DNA of 64,000 nt from Platerodrilus igneus (taxonomy: Eukaryota > Arthropoda > Insecta > Coleoptera > Lycidae). Within the stretch, counting starts at the first letter, position 1; every line of letters starts with the position of its first letter. The DNA lies in assembly GCA_036346225.1 (NCBI GenBank), contig JARFIW010000453.1:1-64000 (forward strand), given 5' to 3'. Below are positions 31,174 through 41,868 of the stretch, piece by piece. The notes under the pieces are model-generated. The model was not told where the DNA came from and did not search any database. It saw only the letters and a program-made list of their open reading frames with translations. Position numbers and translations under genes: made by a program.

Positions 31174-31392
31174 TCAGTTCTATTATTCATCTTTTCTTGT
31201 TTTGTTTTGAAATCAACCATCACAAACACAAACTGACATCAATACATTTAGAAATGACAGTGACATATCTGACCTTAGATGACCGTGTGCATTCGTTTGC
31301 TAGCTTATCCGGGGTAACTAAACCACCAACCTAAAGTTAAGTTACAACTAATCCGCTTACTAACCTATGGAAGTTTCCGAAAACGCCTTATG

Positions 31393-32215
31393 AAGTAACC
31401 AATGTGTTTTACTTAAAAATGGAAAAGAGTACCAGCCAAGTAGCGGTTTTCATTGATTTGTGTAAAGCATTTGATAGTTTCTCACAGCAAATTATTTCAG
31501 AAACAACATAATCTAGGTATAAGGGGAACTGCATATCTACTTTTGGAGGACTGCCTTAAAGATAGATGTTAACGTGTTTTTGTTAACGGTCTACTAAGTG
31601 ATTCTTTGATTGTAGATTTTGGCGTTCCGCGAGGAACTGTATTAGGTTCGATTTTATTTCTTATATACATTAATGATCTCGATACGCGTGAAAAATTATT
31701 TTTATTTGCAGACAATACAGTTATTCTCTTTGAAGGCAGTAATTGGCTTGAAGTTAACAGGAAATCTGTTGTTGGCATAGAGCTTGTTAAAGCATGGTAG
31801 TTTAATCACTTGACTAACTTTAAATTTACATAAAAGTAAGCATATTACATTTCCCCTTAGCTTGGCTGGTATGCCATCTGCTTGAATCGAACGAACTATT
31901 CATAAAATAGACAGTATAAGATCTACATGTTCGTGTCCTGTTATTGATTGAGTCAGCAAAATCAAATATTTGGGTGTAATGTTTGACCAACCTTTAAAAA
32001 GGCACACACATATTGCATACATTACATCTAAAATCAAATGTATTTATAAATTGTACAGATTAAGAAACATTTTATCTCTTAAGAAAATTTACTATGCATT
32101 TGTGGAGTCCATAATTAGATACACAATTGTGAATTGGGGTGGTACTTTTTCAACTACCTTTTTGTCTTTAGTAATAGCACACAAGTTTATTATCAAAGTC
32201 ATGCTTAAAAAGATA
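31393..32215 (+). pseudogene. LINE reverse transcriptase, palm and thumb (copy A)
   Basis: The reading begins K-S-T-S-Q-V-A-V-F-I-D-L-C-K-A-F-D (fingers and palm) near 31,425, then after stops L-S-D-S-L-I-V-D-F-G-V-P-R-G-T-V-L-G and L-I-Y-I-N-D-L near 31,620-31,680. F-A-D-N-T-V-I-L-F near 31,710 stands where active enzymes have F-A-D-D, so the second catalytic Asp is Asn. Y-L-G-V-M-F-D-Q-P-L-K and the thumb helices to V-M-L-K-K follow at 31,965-32,210. The frame then runs into the 9-bp minisatellite. It belongs with the ORF1 at 27,871. Clade is uncertain, CR1/Daphne-like by style. Confidence 0.82.
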
Positions 32216-32816
32216 TATAAATATATAAAATATATAAAATATATAAAATATATAAAATATATAAAATATATAAAATATATAAAATATATAAAATATATAA
32301 AATATATAAATATATAAAATATATAAAATATATAAAATATATAAAATATATAAAATATATAAAATATATAAAATATATAAAATATATAAAATATATAAAA
32401 TATATAAAATATATAAAATATATAAAATATATAAAATATATAAAATATATAAAATATATAAAATATATAAAATATATAAAATATATAAAATATATAAAAT
32501 ATATAAAATATATAAAATATATAAAATATATAAAATATATAAAATATATAAAATATATAAAATATATAAAATATATAAAATATATAAAATATATAAAATA
32601 TATAAAATATATAAAATATATAAAATATATAAAATATATAAAATATATAAAATATATAAAATATATAAAATATATAAAATATATAAAATATATAAAATAT
32701 ATAAAATATATAAAATATATAAAATATATAAAATATATAAAATATATAAAATATATAAAATATATAAAATATATAAAATACATAAAATATAAAATATAAA
32801 ATATATAAAATATAAA

Positions 32817-32818
<2 letters not shown>
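32213..32818 (+). repeat. 9-bp minisatellite (ATATAAAAT)n, copy A
   Basis: More than 60 nearly perfect copies of a 9-base unit. Because 9 is a multiple of 3, all three minus frames stay open as Phe-Tyr-Ile or Ile-Tyr-Leu type repeats; these are not genes. It starts exactly where the LINE reverse transcriptase frame is interrupted and runs into a (TA)n array at 32,819-32,851. Confidence 0.95.
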
Positions 32819-32855
<37 letters not shown>

Positions 32856-32856
32856 G

Positions 32857-33090
32857 TTTGATAACGAAGACAGCTGCGACCAGGTCACAATTATTGGAAA
32901 GCATAGAAAATTACATCAGAAACTACTTTAAATGCAAAGATTTGATTCGTTAAAATGAGCGACGAGTTTGTAGACTATACCCACTGAAGGAGTGGGACAG
33001 CAATGATATATTAACAAGTACAGTGATAACGAACTCAGTTTTAACTCAACAAAGGGCCGAGGTGCGCCACTATGAAATAAAGTGATACGT
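32857..33090 (+). pseudogene. unidentified coding remnant (copy A)
   Basis: Starting in TGTTTGATAACG, one plus frame reads T-A-A-T-R-S-Q-L-L-E-S-I-E-N-Y-I, has one stop, then Y-P-L-K-E-W-D-S-N-D-I and V-L-T-Q-Q-R-A-E-V-R-H-Y-E-I-K before a stop. Composition is protein-like and the same frame is retained in copy B (48,326-48,550). Family unknown; it may be the C terminus of a protein of the LTR element whose debris follows. Confidence 0.4.
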
Positions 33091-34187
33091 AATAATAATT
33101 AAAGTGAAAAGTTGTATAAGTGCTAAAATGAAAATTATGATTGCCGATTAAACGTAAGTAGATTTTGTGACTTTATTTTAAACTAAAACATAATAATAAT
33201 AGGGCTTCTAAGTCCGGGGAAAATATACTACGATTTCCAAGTCCTGGGGGAGAATAATACAATTTCTAAGTCAAGGAAAATAAATGATGATATCCCAATT
33301 CTAAATTTGGGAAATTGATAAGAAGGAATAAGTCTGAAATGAGACGATAATAAATTGGGGTACATAAGTATAAATTAATGGTAGCCCAGAGGGTGATGGC
33401 AATAATTTAAATGCAATGGTTCAAGCGTGTGGATAAACAATATTTCGAATGAGCATGTAATAATCCTGAATTGGGGAAGATAATTTTTATTCAAATGGAT
33501 GGCTTAATGCATGGGAAATATTAGCTGATTATGAATGCGTCAATGCGAAGAAAATAGACCAGGTCAGATTTTAGTTATAAGACATTTTCTTTTCTATTTC
33601 TTTATTTTGAATATTGAATTTGCTTAATATAATATGAATGTGAAAAGTCAACAAAGAGGACTTGCATACGCATAAGTGCGTGATATGATAAGAAGTTTTA
33701 AACGTTCCAAGCTTTTTCTTTTTATAAAAATAATAGGTTTTTGTGGTGACTTTGGGTTTTGAGTAAAAGTATATGATTTTTAATAAATAAGGTTCACAAG
33801 ATTAATTGAAAAGTGTATTTCAAATAATTTACAAAAATATTTGTTTCGTTATATAAAATCGAATTAACTGAATTTTATAATTCCAAATAAATGCTAGTCG
33901 AGGTCATAAGATAAAGTTAATGGGAGTGATTTGATAATTTAAACAATCAAGGAGGAGTTATAAGTTGAATAGGAAATTGATAACGAGTAAGGCGGTAACG
34001 TATCAAATTTTGTTATTGGTCGACAAGGTAGGTTCAAGATAAAATCCAGTTAAGTTTCTGGAGGGAATTTATAGCAATATTAATAAGACAGCCCGATGTC
34101 GGAGGAGATAATTACAATCTTGTTTATACATAGCAATATTAATATGGTCGTCCAAACGATAGGGCGCGAATAATTTAGGGAGCATAG

Positions 34188-34243
<56 letters not shown>

Positions 34244-34740
34244 TACTCAAATTTAGACCAGAGTAGAAAATTAATTTACGACATCAAATAATTTTAATCA
34301 CCGTGTATAAGGAAGCTTTGGGAAAAAGTACGCGTAATTAAAGGCCTACTGTGAAGATTTAAATCATTCAATTAGAATGTAGGGTTTGTATAGAACTTTA
34401 TTAGATAATACGCGTTATTAAAACCGTGGAGCATAAAAATTTATTCGTTTCATTAAAATAAGGATTTAAATTATTCACTAGACGCTTTCTATAAAAAGAA
34501 GCAGAATTAAAATGCTCAACTGGTATGTAATTTAATTGTTCCAAGTACTAAAACTAGCGAGAAATTACGTACGAAATTTATATTAATTAATTCAATTTTA
34601 AGTAACGGGTATTAAACAAAGTGTACTGAAATAATTAATATTTAATTAGTATTCGCTAAAAATTAAAGGGTAGAAGTCAATGCCATTCATTATTATTTTA
34701 ATTGGAATTAATTGAACCTTTAGTAATATAATAAGCATAA
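33091..34740. other. LTR-element debris with degenerate repeats (copy A)
   Basis: No intact gene. Near 33,205-33,310 four short units vary on TTCTAAGTCC(G)GGGAAAATA. Near 34,068, 34,130 and 34,187 units begin ATAGCAATATTAAT and contain GCCCGATGTCGG-like blocks, ending in (TA)n at 34,190-34,240. At the right end the minus strand carries coding-like F-S-Q-A-F-M-L-I-I-L-L, joined in frame with the protease fragment at 34,741-34,846. The matching region in copy B ends at 50,232. Confidence 0.45.
34190..34250 (+). repeat. (TA)n microsatellite (copy A)
   Basis: About 25 TA repeats with one G interruption, preceded by CATAGCAAT. The counterpart in copy B is 49,663-49,714. Confidence 0.88.
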
Positions 34741-34846
34741 AAGCCTGTGAAAATCCACTATCAACTAAAGCAACATATAAACAATCCCTTAAACTAATAT
34801 TAATAAACAAAAGGTTCTTTTTATTCAAAGTATAATTATTTAACAA
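34741..34846 (-). pseudogene. gypsy protease start, truncated
   Basis: The minus frame reads L-L-F-I-N-I-S-L-R-D-C-L-Y-V-A-L-V-D-S-G. V-D-S-G is the active site of a retrotransposon aspartic protease. The following residues (F-S-Q-A-F) are not protease-like and belong to the segment shared with copy B, so the fusion point is at D-S-G, position 34,741. Without the rest of the fold it cannot be active. Confidence 0.65.
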
Positions 34847-34884
34847 TAAGTCTTTTAAACTATAACCTACGTCGAGCTTTAATC

Positions 34885-36804
34885 CTAGACATTCGTTCTT
34901 CCAAAAATTGGCGTTTTTTTTTCTCCTGCTGGTGCCTCGTGTATCTGCACCACTTCAATTTTATCCGTGTCCTGAGTCCTTGCGCTGGTCGTTATGTGGT
35001 GGACGTTGGCGTCCCTATCCGTCCGGCTGTATCCGTTCTGTTTTCCGCCCCCCGTAATCCTGCCGTCATCCGCGTTGTCGTCGTGCTGGTACCTGTTTTG
35101 TCCTTGTAAGTCGTTCCCCCGGTGTTCCCTATTGTAGTATGGTCTTCTGTTTCCGTCGTGTCCCCAGTGATTTCGGTGTCCGTGGTTAAAATAGTCCTGT
35201 CGGTAGCTGGGTCGATGTTCGTGATTGAAATTGTCCTGTCTGTGGTTATGTCGCTGTTCGTGGTACGTATGTCGTCGGTTGTCTTCCCTATAACCCCGGT
35301 TTTGATCCCAATAACTTGTCCGTGTTTTTGCCTCCAGTGCCGTTGCCAAATCGAAGTTTCTCATGACGCCTAAAAATTCCCGTAATGTTTTTACATTATG
35401 TACCACGACCATCTTTGTCACTTCCGGTTCCATGTGGCCCGCAAGTAGTAAAACTATGTCGTCCTCGCCCAATTTTGGTGTCAAGTGCTGTGCCTGGTTG
35501 AATTTGTCGATTGCGTATTCTTCGCGTGTCCCGTGTGTCCTACTGTAGTGTCCCGTAATTAAATTTGTCCGTATGTCCGTCTGGTGCGTGTTGCTCCAGA
35601 ACTGTTCCACAAATAATCGTCGAAATTCCGCGTAGGTGTCGTACTGTCGGCGTATGATGTTGTGCCACTTTTCCGCGTTCCCTGTCAACGTTGCCCCCAC
35701 TATCTGTAATTTAGTCCTTTCGTTTTCCGTTTCGACGATTTCGTCCAACCTGTCCAAAAATCCCATTGGCTGTTCCGTCCTGCGTCCTTCAAATTTAGGT
35801 AACGCGTCCCGGTTGAATTTAATGTGCTGTCCGTAGTCCAGTCCAACGCGCCGTCGTTCTAGGTCGTCCAATTTTTCCTGTATCTGTCTTACGTCATGTC
35901 CTACCCGGTTTTCTAATACAGTGACTTTGTCGTCCAGTTTTTCGTCCAGTTGTGTCTTAGTGTTCATATTTTCGTTCTGTATCGTTTCTAAAGTGTGTCC
36001 TAAATTTCTGTAGTTTGTCAAATGTCTTTTGTCGCATGTTTGTATTTCTGAATTTAATGTCGTAAAACCGCTGACCATCGTCTCCTCTACTGTCTCTACG
36101 CGTGTTTTAATTTCGGTCCGTAGGTCCGTTTTTGTCGCGTTCAAGTCTCCCTGAATCTGTACCCGTGTATTTTCTAATTTGTCATCTATTCTGTCTATCT
36201 TTTCGTGTACCTCAGTCCTTATGTCGTCCTTTACGTTTTGCATTTGCGTGAGTAAATAGTCCTGTGTATAATTCAGTTTGGCCGTCAGTTCCGCGTGTGC
36301 CGTCCTAAACTCGTTCCTCAGTTCGGTGTGTGAATCTTCAATTTTTTTCGTTAACTCGGTCTTTAATTCTGTGTGTGAATCTGTAATTTGGTTTGTTAAA
36401 GTCGTATGTAAAGTCGCTATTTTATTAGTCAAATGCGTATTTGCCTCTTTTTGTTCCGTCTGTGAAGTTTCAAATTTTTTTGTTAGTTCCTCGTGTGAAA
36501 TTTCAAATTTGTTTGTTAAATTCGTACTTGACTGTTCAACTTTTTCGTGCAAACTCATCAGGAGTCGTATAAGGTCTTGGCTTCCGTCGGTTTCTGCTAC
36601 CCTAACCTCCGGTGCCGTCGCCTGGTCCGTGTCCATGTCTAACCCCTCCGGCTCTGTCTGCCTCGCCTCCGTCTCCTGGATGTCTCCTCCTGCGTCTAGC
36701 TCTATGTCTTGCGTCCTACTTTCATCGTTTAGTGTCGTGATTTCTGCTTCAATTCCGTATATCCGTCCCGATCTCGTAATCCGTTTCATTTCTGGGTCCG
36801 TCAT
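34885..36804 (-). CDS. gypsy Gag, intact 639-residue frame
   Basis: The longest clean frame in the window. From M-T-D-P-E-M-K-R an acidic, Thr/Glu-rich head covers residues 1-75. A long coiled coil (about 80-320) is built from repeated units around S-H-T-E-L-K and L-T-K-K. A capsid of the retrotransposon gag family (about 330-490) has L-P-K-F-E-G, A-E-K-W-H-N-I-I-R and F-R-R-L-F-V-E-Q-F-W. A basic tail (500-600) holds repeated Y-R-Q-D-x-F-N-H and H-R-N/H-W motifs. There is no CCHC knuckle; the Arg/His-rich repeats probably bind RNA instead. The start codon is the first ATG after the primer-binding-like site. The plus-strand frames opposite are shadows. Confidence 0.85.
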   Translation of the reverse strand: MTDPEMKRITRSGRIYGIEAEITTLNDESRTQDIELDAGGDIQETEARQTEPEGLDMDTDQATAPEVRVAETDGSQDLIRLLMSLHEKVEQSSTNLTNKFEISHEELTKKFETSQTEQKEANTHLTNKIATLHTTLTNQITDSHTELKTELTKKIEDSHTELRNEFRTAHAELTAKLNYTQDYLLTQMQNVKDDIRTEVHEKIDRIDDKLENTRVQIQGDLNATKTDLRTEIKTRVETVEETMVSGFTTLNSEIQTCDKRHLTNYRNLGHTLETIQNENMNTKTQLDEKLDDKVTVLENRVGHDVRQIQEKLDDLERRRVGLDYGQHIKFNRDALPKFEGRRTEQPMGFLDRLDEIVETENERTKLQIVGATLTGNAEKWHNIIRRQYDTYAEFRRLFVEQFWSNTHQTDIRTNLITGHYSRTHGTREEYAIDKFNQAQHLTPKLGEDDIVLLLAGHMEPEVTKMVVVHNVKTLREFLGVMRNFDLATALEAKTRTSYWDQNRGYREDNRRHTYHEQRHNHRQDNFNHEHRPSYRQDYFNHGHRNHWGHDGNRRPYYNREHRGNDLQGQNRYQHDDNADDGRITGGGKQNGYSRTDRDANVHHITTSARTQDTDKIEVVQIHEAPAGEKKTPIFGRTNV

Positions 36805-36929
36805 CTCTGCAGCCTATTATTGAACTCCTTTGTCTGAAAATATGTAAACCACGGGCCCCACCTAATCTCAGGATCCCGTATCCTAGTACTATTTCTGTCT
36901 AATTTCACTCGATCTAGCCTTTTTTCAGC

Positions 36930-36957
36930 CCCACGTTGGGTTTGCCACCTTTATTAA
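36930..36957 (-). other. gypsy primer-binding-like site
   Basis: The minus strand reads GGTGGCAAACCCAACGTGGGG, close to the TGGCGCCCAACGTGGGGC site known to pair with lysine tRNA in several retroelements, but with AAA in place of GC. It lies 125 bases before the gag ATG. Confidence 0.5.
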
Positions 36958-38825
36958 ATCTTTTACTTTCTTTCACTCCCTTACTGTCTGTGACTCACTG
37001 TCAGCCACTCTTTATTCTTTCTATATTCTTTAAATTTTTATTTTTATTTTACCCCTTTTTGTAGCGCCTTTTATGAAATGTGCACACCTAATGCACGCCC
37101 CGTACTTGCAACGTTTGGTTGGTTCTTTAATTAACTATTTATTTCAATGCCTCGACTATTTAAGCTCTTATATCTCAGGGTGTTCAACTACTTATAGTGA
37201 GTTCTGTTATAAGTAGATGTGCAAAGTCCAACCAACGTGCACAATCTTTTGTTTTAGTACTAAATTTTTACTCTACTTTTTTATATGCCAAAATTTTATT
37301 AGATCAACGTTGCTTTGTGCCAAATTGAATTACTACCAAAATTTATGACTGTTTTTGACGTTTTAAGATATATCAGCACTCACCTGGTCTATACTCCGTT
37401 CTTGGCCGCTCTAACTGCTGGCTCAAAATCCTTGTCACCGTATGCGTCTTTACACTGTTGTCCTAACTGATTGAATTTTAGTACCGCTTCCAGGTGTCGT
37501 TCTTTAATTTAGATGCTCCCCAATACCTGAAATAATTAACCCTAATTTAGAATTTTGAATACCCTGTGCTGTAACTTCCCCTGTGCTAATTTCTGCTTTT
37601 AATCCTCCACTACCAATTGTCTCTCTTCTAAATTCCGCTCCTCTTCGTGTTCTCAATTAATCCGTCCGCTTCTTCGTATCTTATCCAAATCTACTCGTCG
37701 TCCTAATTCAAATTGCTCGATGCCTCCGCTACAAATCTATAAATCGCTATCCAAGTCCAACTTCCTTCCCTTATATATTTCCTCTCGATGTCCTGCTACA
37801 AATCTATTAATCGCTATCCAAATCTAACTCCGTTCCTTTATATATTTCCTCTCGATGTCCTGCTACAAATCTATTAATCGCTATCCAAATCCAGCTTCTT
37901 TCCTTATATATTTCCTCTCGATGTCCTGCTACCTAATATCGCTATCCAAATCCAACTTCTTTCCTATGTATAACCACTCTCAATGTCCTGCTACCTTTCC
38001 CAATATCGTTCCAAATCTATATAATTTTCCGTCGTTTGCCGTCGCACAATCACCACTCTTTATACTAATTACTATCGTTGTTGTTACTTCTTTACACTTC
38101 TTTACTCAATCAAAACTCTTTAAAAACAAATACTTTTATTCACTTCTTTTAAAATCGTAATACAAATTAGCACAGTTTGAAAAACACGTCTTTTTACAAA
38201 TAAATTTCGAAATGGTTTCCTGTTGTTTGCTTTCCAAGGCGACCATTTTAACTTTCTTGCCTACTACACTTTAAAGTACATAACTAAATCGTCCAATAAC
38301 ATCCTAACATTTCGTTTGTGTCGCACATACCATAGTTCATGTCCTTTTACACTTTCATTTCACATATAATTCTAGTATTTGTCCTAAATATTTACATTTC
38401 ACCAATCACATTTGACGTTGTTATAACTAATAATTTTGAGTTTACAAATATTGTCCAAAAGTTGATTCTATTTAAAATGAAAAACCAAAATAAATCACAC
38501 TTGACCCTGGATACGTGGTTGATAGTATACATCCATAGACGCATCCGGTTTCTGGACGGCAAATGTACTTCAATGGCCTTTAAAATTCAAACTCGGTATA
38601 AACCCTTGAGCACTGTACATCTTACTACGTCATTTAGTCATTTTAATATTACCTTTTGGCACTTAATTTCAACTACCATTTTGAATGGTATTTTAGTATA
38701 CGTAAAATACGGCAAACATACATTTTTAAGTTTGTGTGATCAAATATGTGGATTATTTTGCTTGGCATATACTACCTTGTACTAAACAACCCTTAGAACT
38801 CTTGGTAGCTCCCTTATACATTACA
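36958..38825 (-). other. gypsy LTR or LTR plus leader, minus strand
   Basis: About 1.9 kb without genes between the primer-binding-like site and the TGTAATG end at 38,825, which borders a TA repeat. This is long for an LTR, and the inner boundary is not certain. Frames within it, such as 37,855-38,160 and 38,339-38,785 on the plus strand, are AT-rich and show no protein features. Confidence 0.45.
37730..38000 (+). repeat. four tandem units of about 66 bp in the gypsy 5' region
   Basis: Each unit contains ATCGCTATCCAA(A/G)TC, TTCCTTTATATATTTCCTCTC-like sequence and ends GATGTCCTGCTAC. The fourth is shorter and diverged. Tandem repeats of this kind in LTRs often act as enhancers or transcription-factor arrays; no function is shown here. 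Confidence 0.85.
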
Positions 38826-38858
38826 ATATATATATACAGTATATATATACGCATATAG

Positions 38859-39070
38859 CGTTGCTATTCGCAAATGAATAAAATTCTAACTACTGAAACT
38901 CATCTGTATAGTAATCCAACAATGACGAATTTCAAAGATGCTGTCACTACCACATTGATTGAAATTACTAAATAATTTATAGCTCACTAAGTTTACAAAT
39001 TAACAATCATTAATACACGACCGGAGGACACGTGCCAAACAAAACAACCGCACGGCGTCGCATCCTAACT
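38859..39070 (+). repeat. fragment of the LTR also seen in copia (20,398-22,729)
   Basis: GCGTTGCTATTCGCAAATG to ACATCCTAACT-like sequence matches the part of the solo LTR at 22,454-22,672 closely, with a 3-base insertion and few substitutions. It is truncated at its right end by the deletion junction and at its left by a TA repeat. Confidence 0.88.
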
Positions 39071-39353
39071 TAAATATACTTGTAGTATACATGAGCATAA
39101 CACTTTCCATTTAATAGAGGAATGCAATGCCTGTTGGAAAATTGATTAGGATGCCAAATGTCGAGGAAATGCATATTATACTAACACAACTGATAACAAC
39201 TACAGAAACAGAAAATGAATAGACGTGGTTACTATCTGCTCGTGAACTCTTAGAATGCCTGTTTTACAAATGGAAAATATTATTGGAAGAATATTATTAG
39301 TTTGATCTCAATATGCCTGGAAGTGAACGTAATATAAGATCTGATGCTTCGCA
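39071..39353 (+). pseudogene. LINE ORF1, N-terminal part (copy B)
   Basis: Counterpart of 23,637-23,928, with a 9-base deletion near 39,143 and other small changes. It ends in the target CGCA at 39,350-39,353. The frame L-L-S-A-R-E-L-L-E-C-L-F-Y-K-W-K is preserved, with stops on either side. Confidence 0.5.
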
Positions 39354-39952
39354 AGTTATGTATCCCCCAATTATCTATATGTATTGAATATATTGAATCT
39401 AATAGGAATTATTAGAAATTGTTAAATAAAGTATAAGTTCATTGCAACAATGTAATACAAGAATAACCCAGAGAGGTTATCGACAGTTCATGAGAACGGA
39501 CATGCAACTTTGCATCCGAGAGGGCAGTGATACTGCAGGTGTCAGGTCACAGACAGTTAACATACCGCAATTACCTAGAAATAAGAATGTCACAATGTAA
39601 TAAAGTGTAGAATTAAGAGAAAAGCAGACATGAGATCTGCAAGTTCCCACAGCCGTGTGAGGGGCAGGTTATTATAAAAAGCCCGGTAGCTCAAGACCCG
39701 GCAGTCAGTCTTCGAACTCCATACTTCGTGGTTCAAGCTACTCAATTAAGGCAGTCAGTCTGAGTATTACAGCTTTTGCATTGTTGTCTGCCTAGACTAC
39801 TCGCCTTAGTACAATTAATATTTTTTTATTAAAGTTATTATTTTACAAGTTATTCAAAATTCCATTGTAATTTCTGTTTCAAGTTAAAATAAATTTGTTA
39901 AGTCTTCGGAATTGTTTTTAAAAACACCGCTCCAAAGGCCCGAACCTTAACT
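39354..39952 (+). repeat. errantivirus-like 5' LTR (copy B)
   Basis: 599 bp, AGTTATG to TTAACT, with a primer binding site TGGCGCAGTCG directly after. It differs from the copy A LTR by scattered substitutions. Confidence 0.85.
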
Positions 39953-41868
39953 GGCGCAGTCGTAACGGATGTCAAAAGGGCACTGAAAATCCAAAAATCG
40001 GAAGATTGGTGACAAGAATTTTAATTCCCAATTTTGACAGAACCCAAACCAGGTTGGAGGAAGAACAAAAATAATCTAAATCCAGCAACAAACCAACGTG
40101 GACAAAATACAGCATCGATCGAGCCCACAAAAAAAACAGATGAAGAAATTAATGTAAGTTCATTCCATTTATACCAATTGATCTCACAAACTATAATTGA
40201 TATATGCTAGTTTTATTATTTTATTATTTGATTACCATTTATTATTATGTTATGAATTTATTTTATGCCAATATTTTTTTTTTTAAAATAGTTTACAAAG
40301 AAAAATTATTTTCAAACGAGACTGTATTTTATGAGACTTAAAGAGATTTTCTTTTAAAAGCAAAAGAGACTTGATTATTTAAAAGAGATTCTTATTACAA
40401 TTATTAAAACAAACTTAAAAATAAACCAAAAATAACGGACGCACATCTATTAATACCGAAATACAAAAAACTAACTAGCGCAATACAAAACGCAAGTTTA
40501 ATCCGGTAAACTAAAAAGACAGAACGCAAATTAATTCCAAAGCTAAAGGTAATTCTTCAAACAAGCAATTACGGAACGATTAGTTAAACCATTGACCTCT
40601 ATCATACTCTATAAATTACAGCAAAACACTCTGCAGTAACTGAAACTACTGTAACTTAAAACCAGCGTGCAATCTCACCTAAGATAAGCAAAATCCGCGT
40701 ACGCAACATCATTATTACCTCAGAGAAATTGATTTCAGAACCTTTGCATAGTATAAAGCAACGCAGTTAATCTATCACGAAATACTAAAAGCGCGTGAAA
40801 TTACACCCAGCATTTAATGAAAACTATCTATATATAAATTGCAGCACAAACACGGAATAAAAACTAAACGTTTTTAATTAAAACTACTCTTCATCGCATT
40901 CTCCCAGTACAAATACTGAGTAAAGCTAAACGGTCATCGTAAAAGGTTATAATTAAAACTTTCATAATTGCAACCTGAAAACGTACATTACGTAGAAATT
41001 CAATTACAAGTCGTGCATCACGGAGATATCTAAAAATAAACAGACGTAACATTTATGCAAAGAAATTAGTGAGTACAGAAGCGAATTATTTAATTCCCAT
41101 AAACTGAAACTAACACCGTTGAGTAAAAGTATTAATTACTTAACAGGTATAGGTGTATGCTATTCAGCACGTACGCAATTACCAAGAAACGAGACTACAC
41201 CTTTAAGAGACATAACTTAGTGATTAAAATTACCAAGTAAGTAATTAACCTGCAAGTTAAATTTAGAATACAAGACAAACGAACTATACGTTTATGCAAC
41301 TCAATTAAAACCGATATAATTACAAAATTAACAGAACTAAAACTAACACAAAGCTAAGCAAATATCGCGAGAACAAATATATTCACTACAGATTCTTCAG
41401 AAAGCAGAAACTCAAGACAAAATTAAAACCGCGAGATAGAAACAGGCAAATTTAAGGCTACAGTAATTAAATCAACATTATCGAGTATAAATCTCACAAG
41501 TTCATTACCACACTGTGTAACTAAGTACAAATAACAGCAATTACAATTCTAAAAATAACCCGACGCAGTCTAAACTGAAAATTAACAAATCCAAACTAAA
41601 ATTTAACTTTTCAAATAACAAAATCAACCCCAATTTTTACAAAATTCGAAATTACCCAATCTAAACTGAAAATAATGCATCCAAAGCATAAGTAACGATA
41701 CAAATAGCAAAGCCAACCCCAATTTTTACAAAATTTGAAATTACACTACCTAAACGGAAAATTAATAAACCCGAAACGAAAATAACGATACACATAGCAA
41801 AATAAACGACAATTCAAAAAAAAAGTTTTTTTGAAATTACCCAAAATCGAAAGCAACCTTTAACCAAA
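39953..41868 (+). other. gypsy leader (copy B)
   Basis: Non-coding counterpart of 24,529-26,442, with the same AATGTAAGTTCATT splice-donor-like site near 40,152 and the same 85-base repeat units near 41,540-41,815. Confidence 0.45.

Larger units (their letters stand above)
28440..31350. mobile_element. PIF/Harbinger transposon inserted in the LINE (copy A)
   Basis: Two diagnostic genes lie in opposite orientation: a Myb/SANT-like DNA-binding protein (plus, 28,690-29,400) and a HARBI1-like DDE nuclease (minus, 29,600-31,173). They are bracketed by the two halves of one LINE, which places the transposon inside it. Terminal repeats could not be fixed by eye; AGTAACC-like and inverted GGTTAC-like ends near 28,463 and 31,310 are candidates. 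Both genes are dead, and the nuclease gene is split by a Helentron-like insert. Confidence 0.78.
22454..34740 (+). repeat. duplicated segment, copy A
   Basis: 22,454-22,672 matches 38,859-39,070, and 23,637-34,740 matches 39,071-50,232 collinearly, with scattered substitutions and short indels. The 965 bases 22,673-23,636 (copia 3' end and flank) are present only here. Every nested insertion from the errantivirus-like element to the 9-bp minisatellite is shared with copy B, so the pair arose by duplicating DNA that was already nested, not by independent insertions. False duplication of two haplotypes in the assembly is an alternative. Confidence 0.9.
34741..38825 (-). mobile_element. Ty3/gypsy element, 5' half, minus strand
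   Basis: Reading on the minus strand: a putative LTR starting TGTAATGTATAAGGG at 38,825, a primer-binding-like site near 36,955, gag 36,804-34,885, and the first codons of a protease to 34,741, where it is fused to unrelated or 3' sequence. The rest of pol is missing. It separates the two copies of the large duplication and is absent from copy B's corresponding position (50,233 onward). The gag frame is intact, so this insert is probably younger than its surroundings. Confidence 0.78.

Noticed and set aside
32092..32904. Long minus-strand frames of Phe-Tyr-Ile repeats (also at 47,553-48,370)
   Set aside because: They arise because the minisatellite unit is 9 bases, so every minus frame stays open. 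No start context or protein-like variation.
34190..34250. Possible CRISPR-like or array structure in TA and ATAGCAAT units
   Set aside because: Eukaryotic context, no unique spacers of constant length, no cas genes; simple repeats explain it.
36278..36823. Plus-strand Ser/Val/Cys-rich frame opposite the gypsy Gag
   Set aside because: Antisense shadow of the repetitive coiled-coil coding region.
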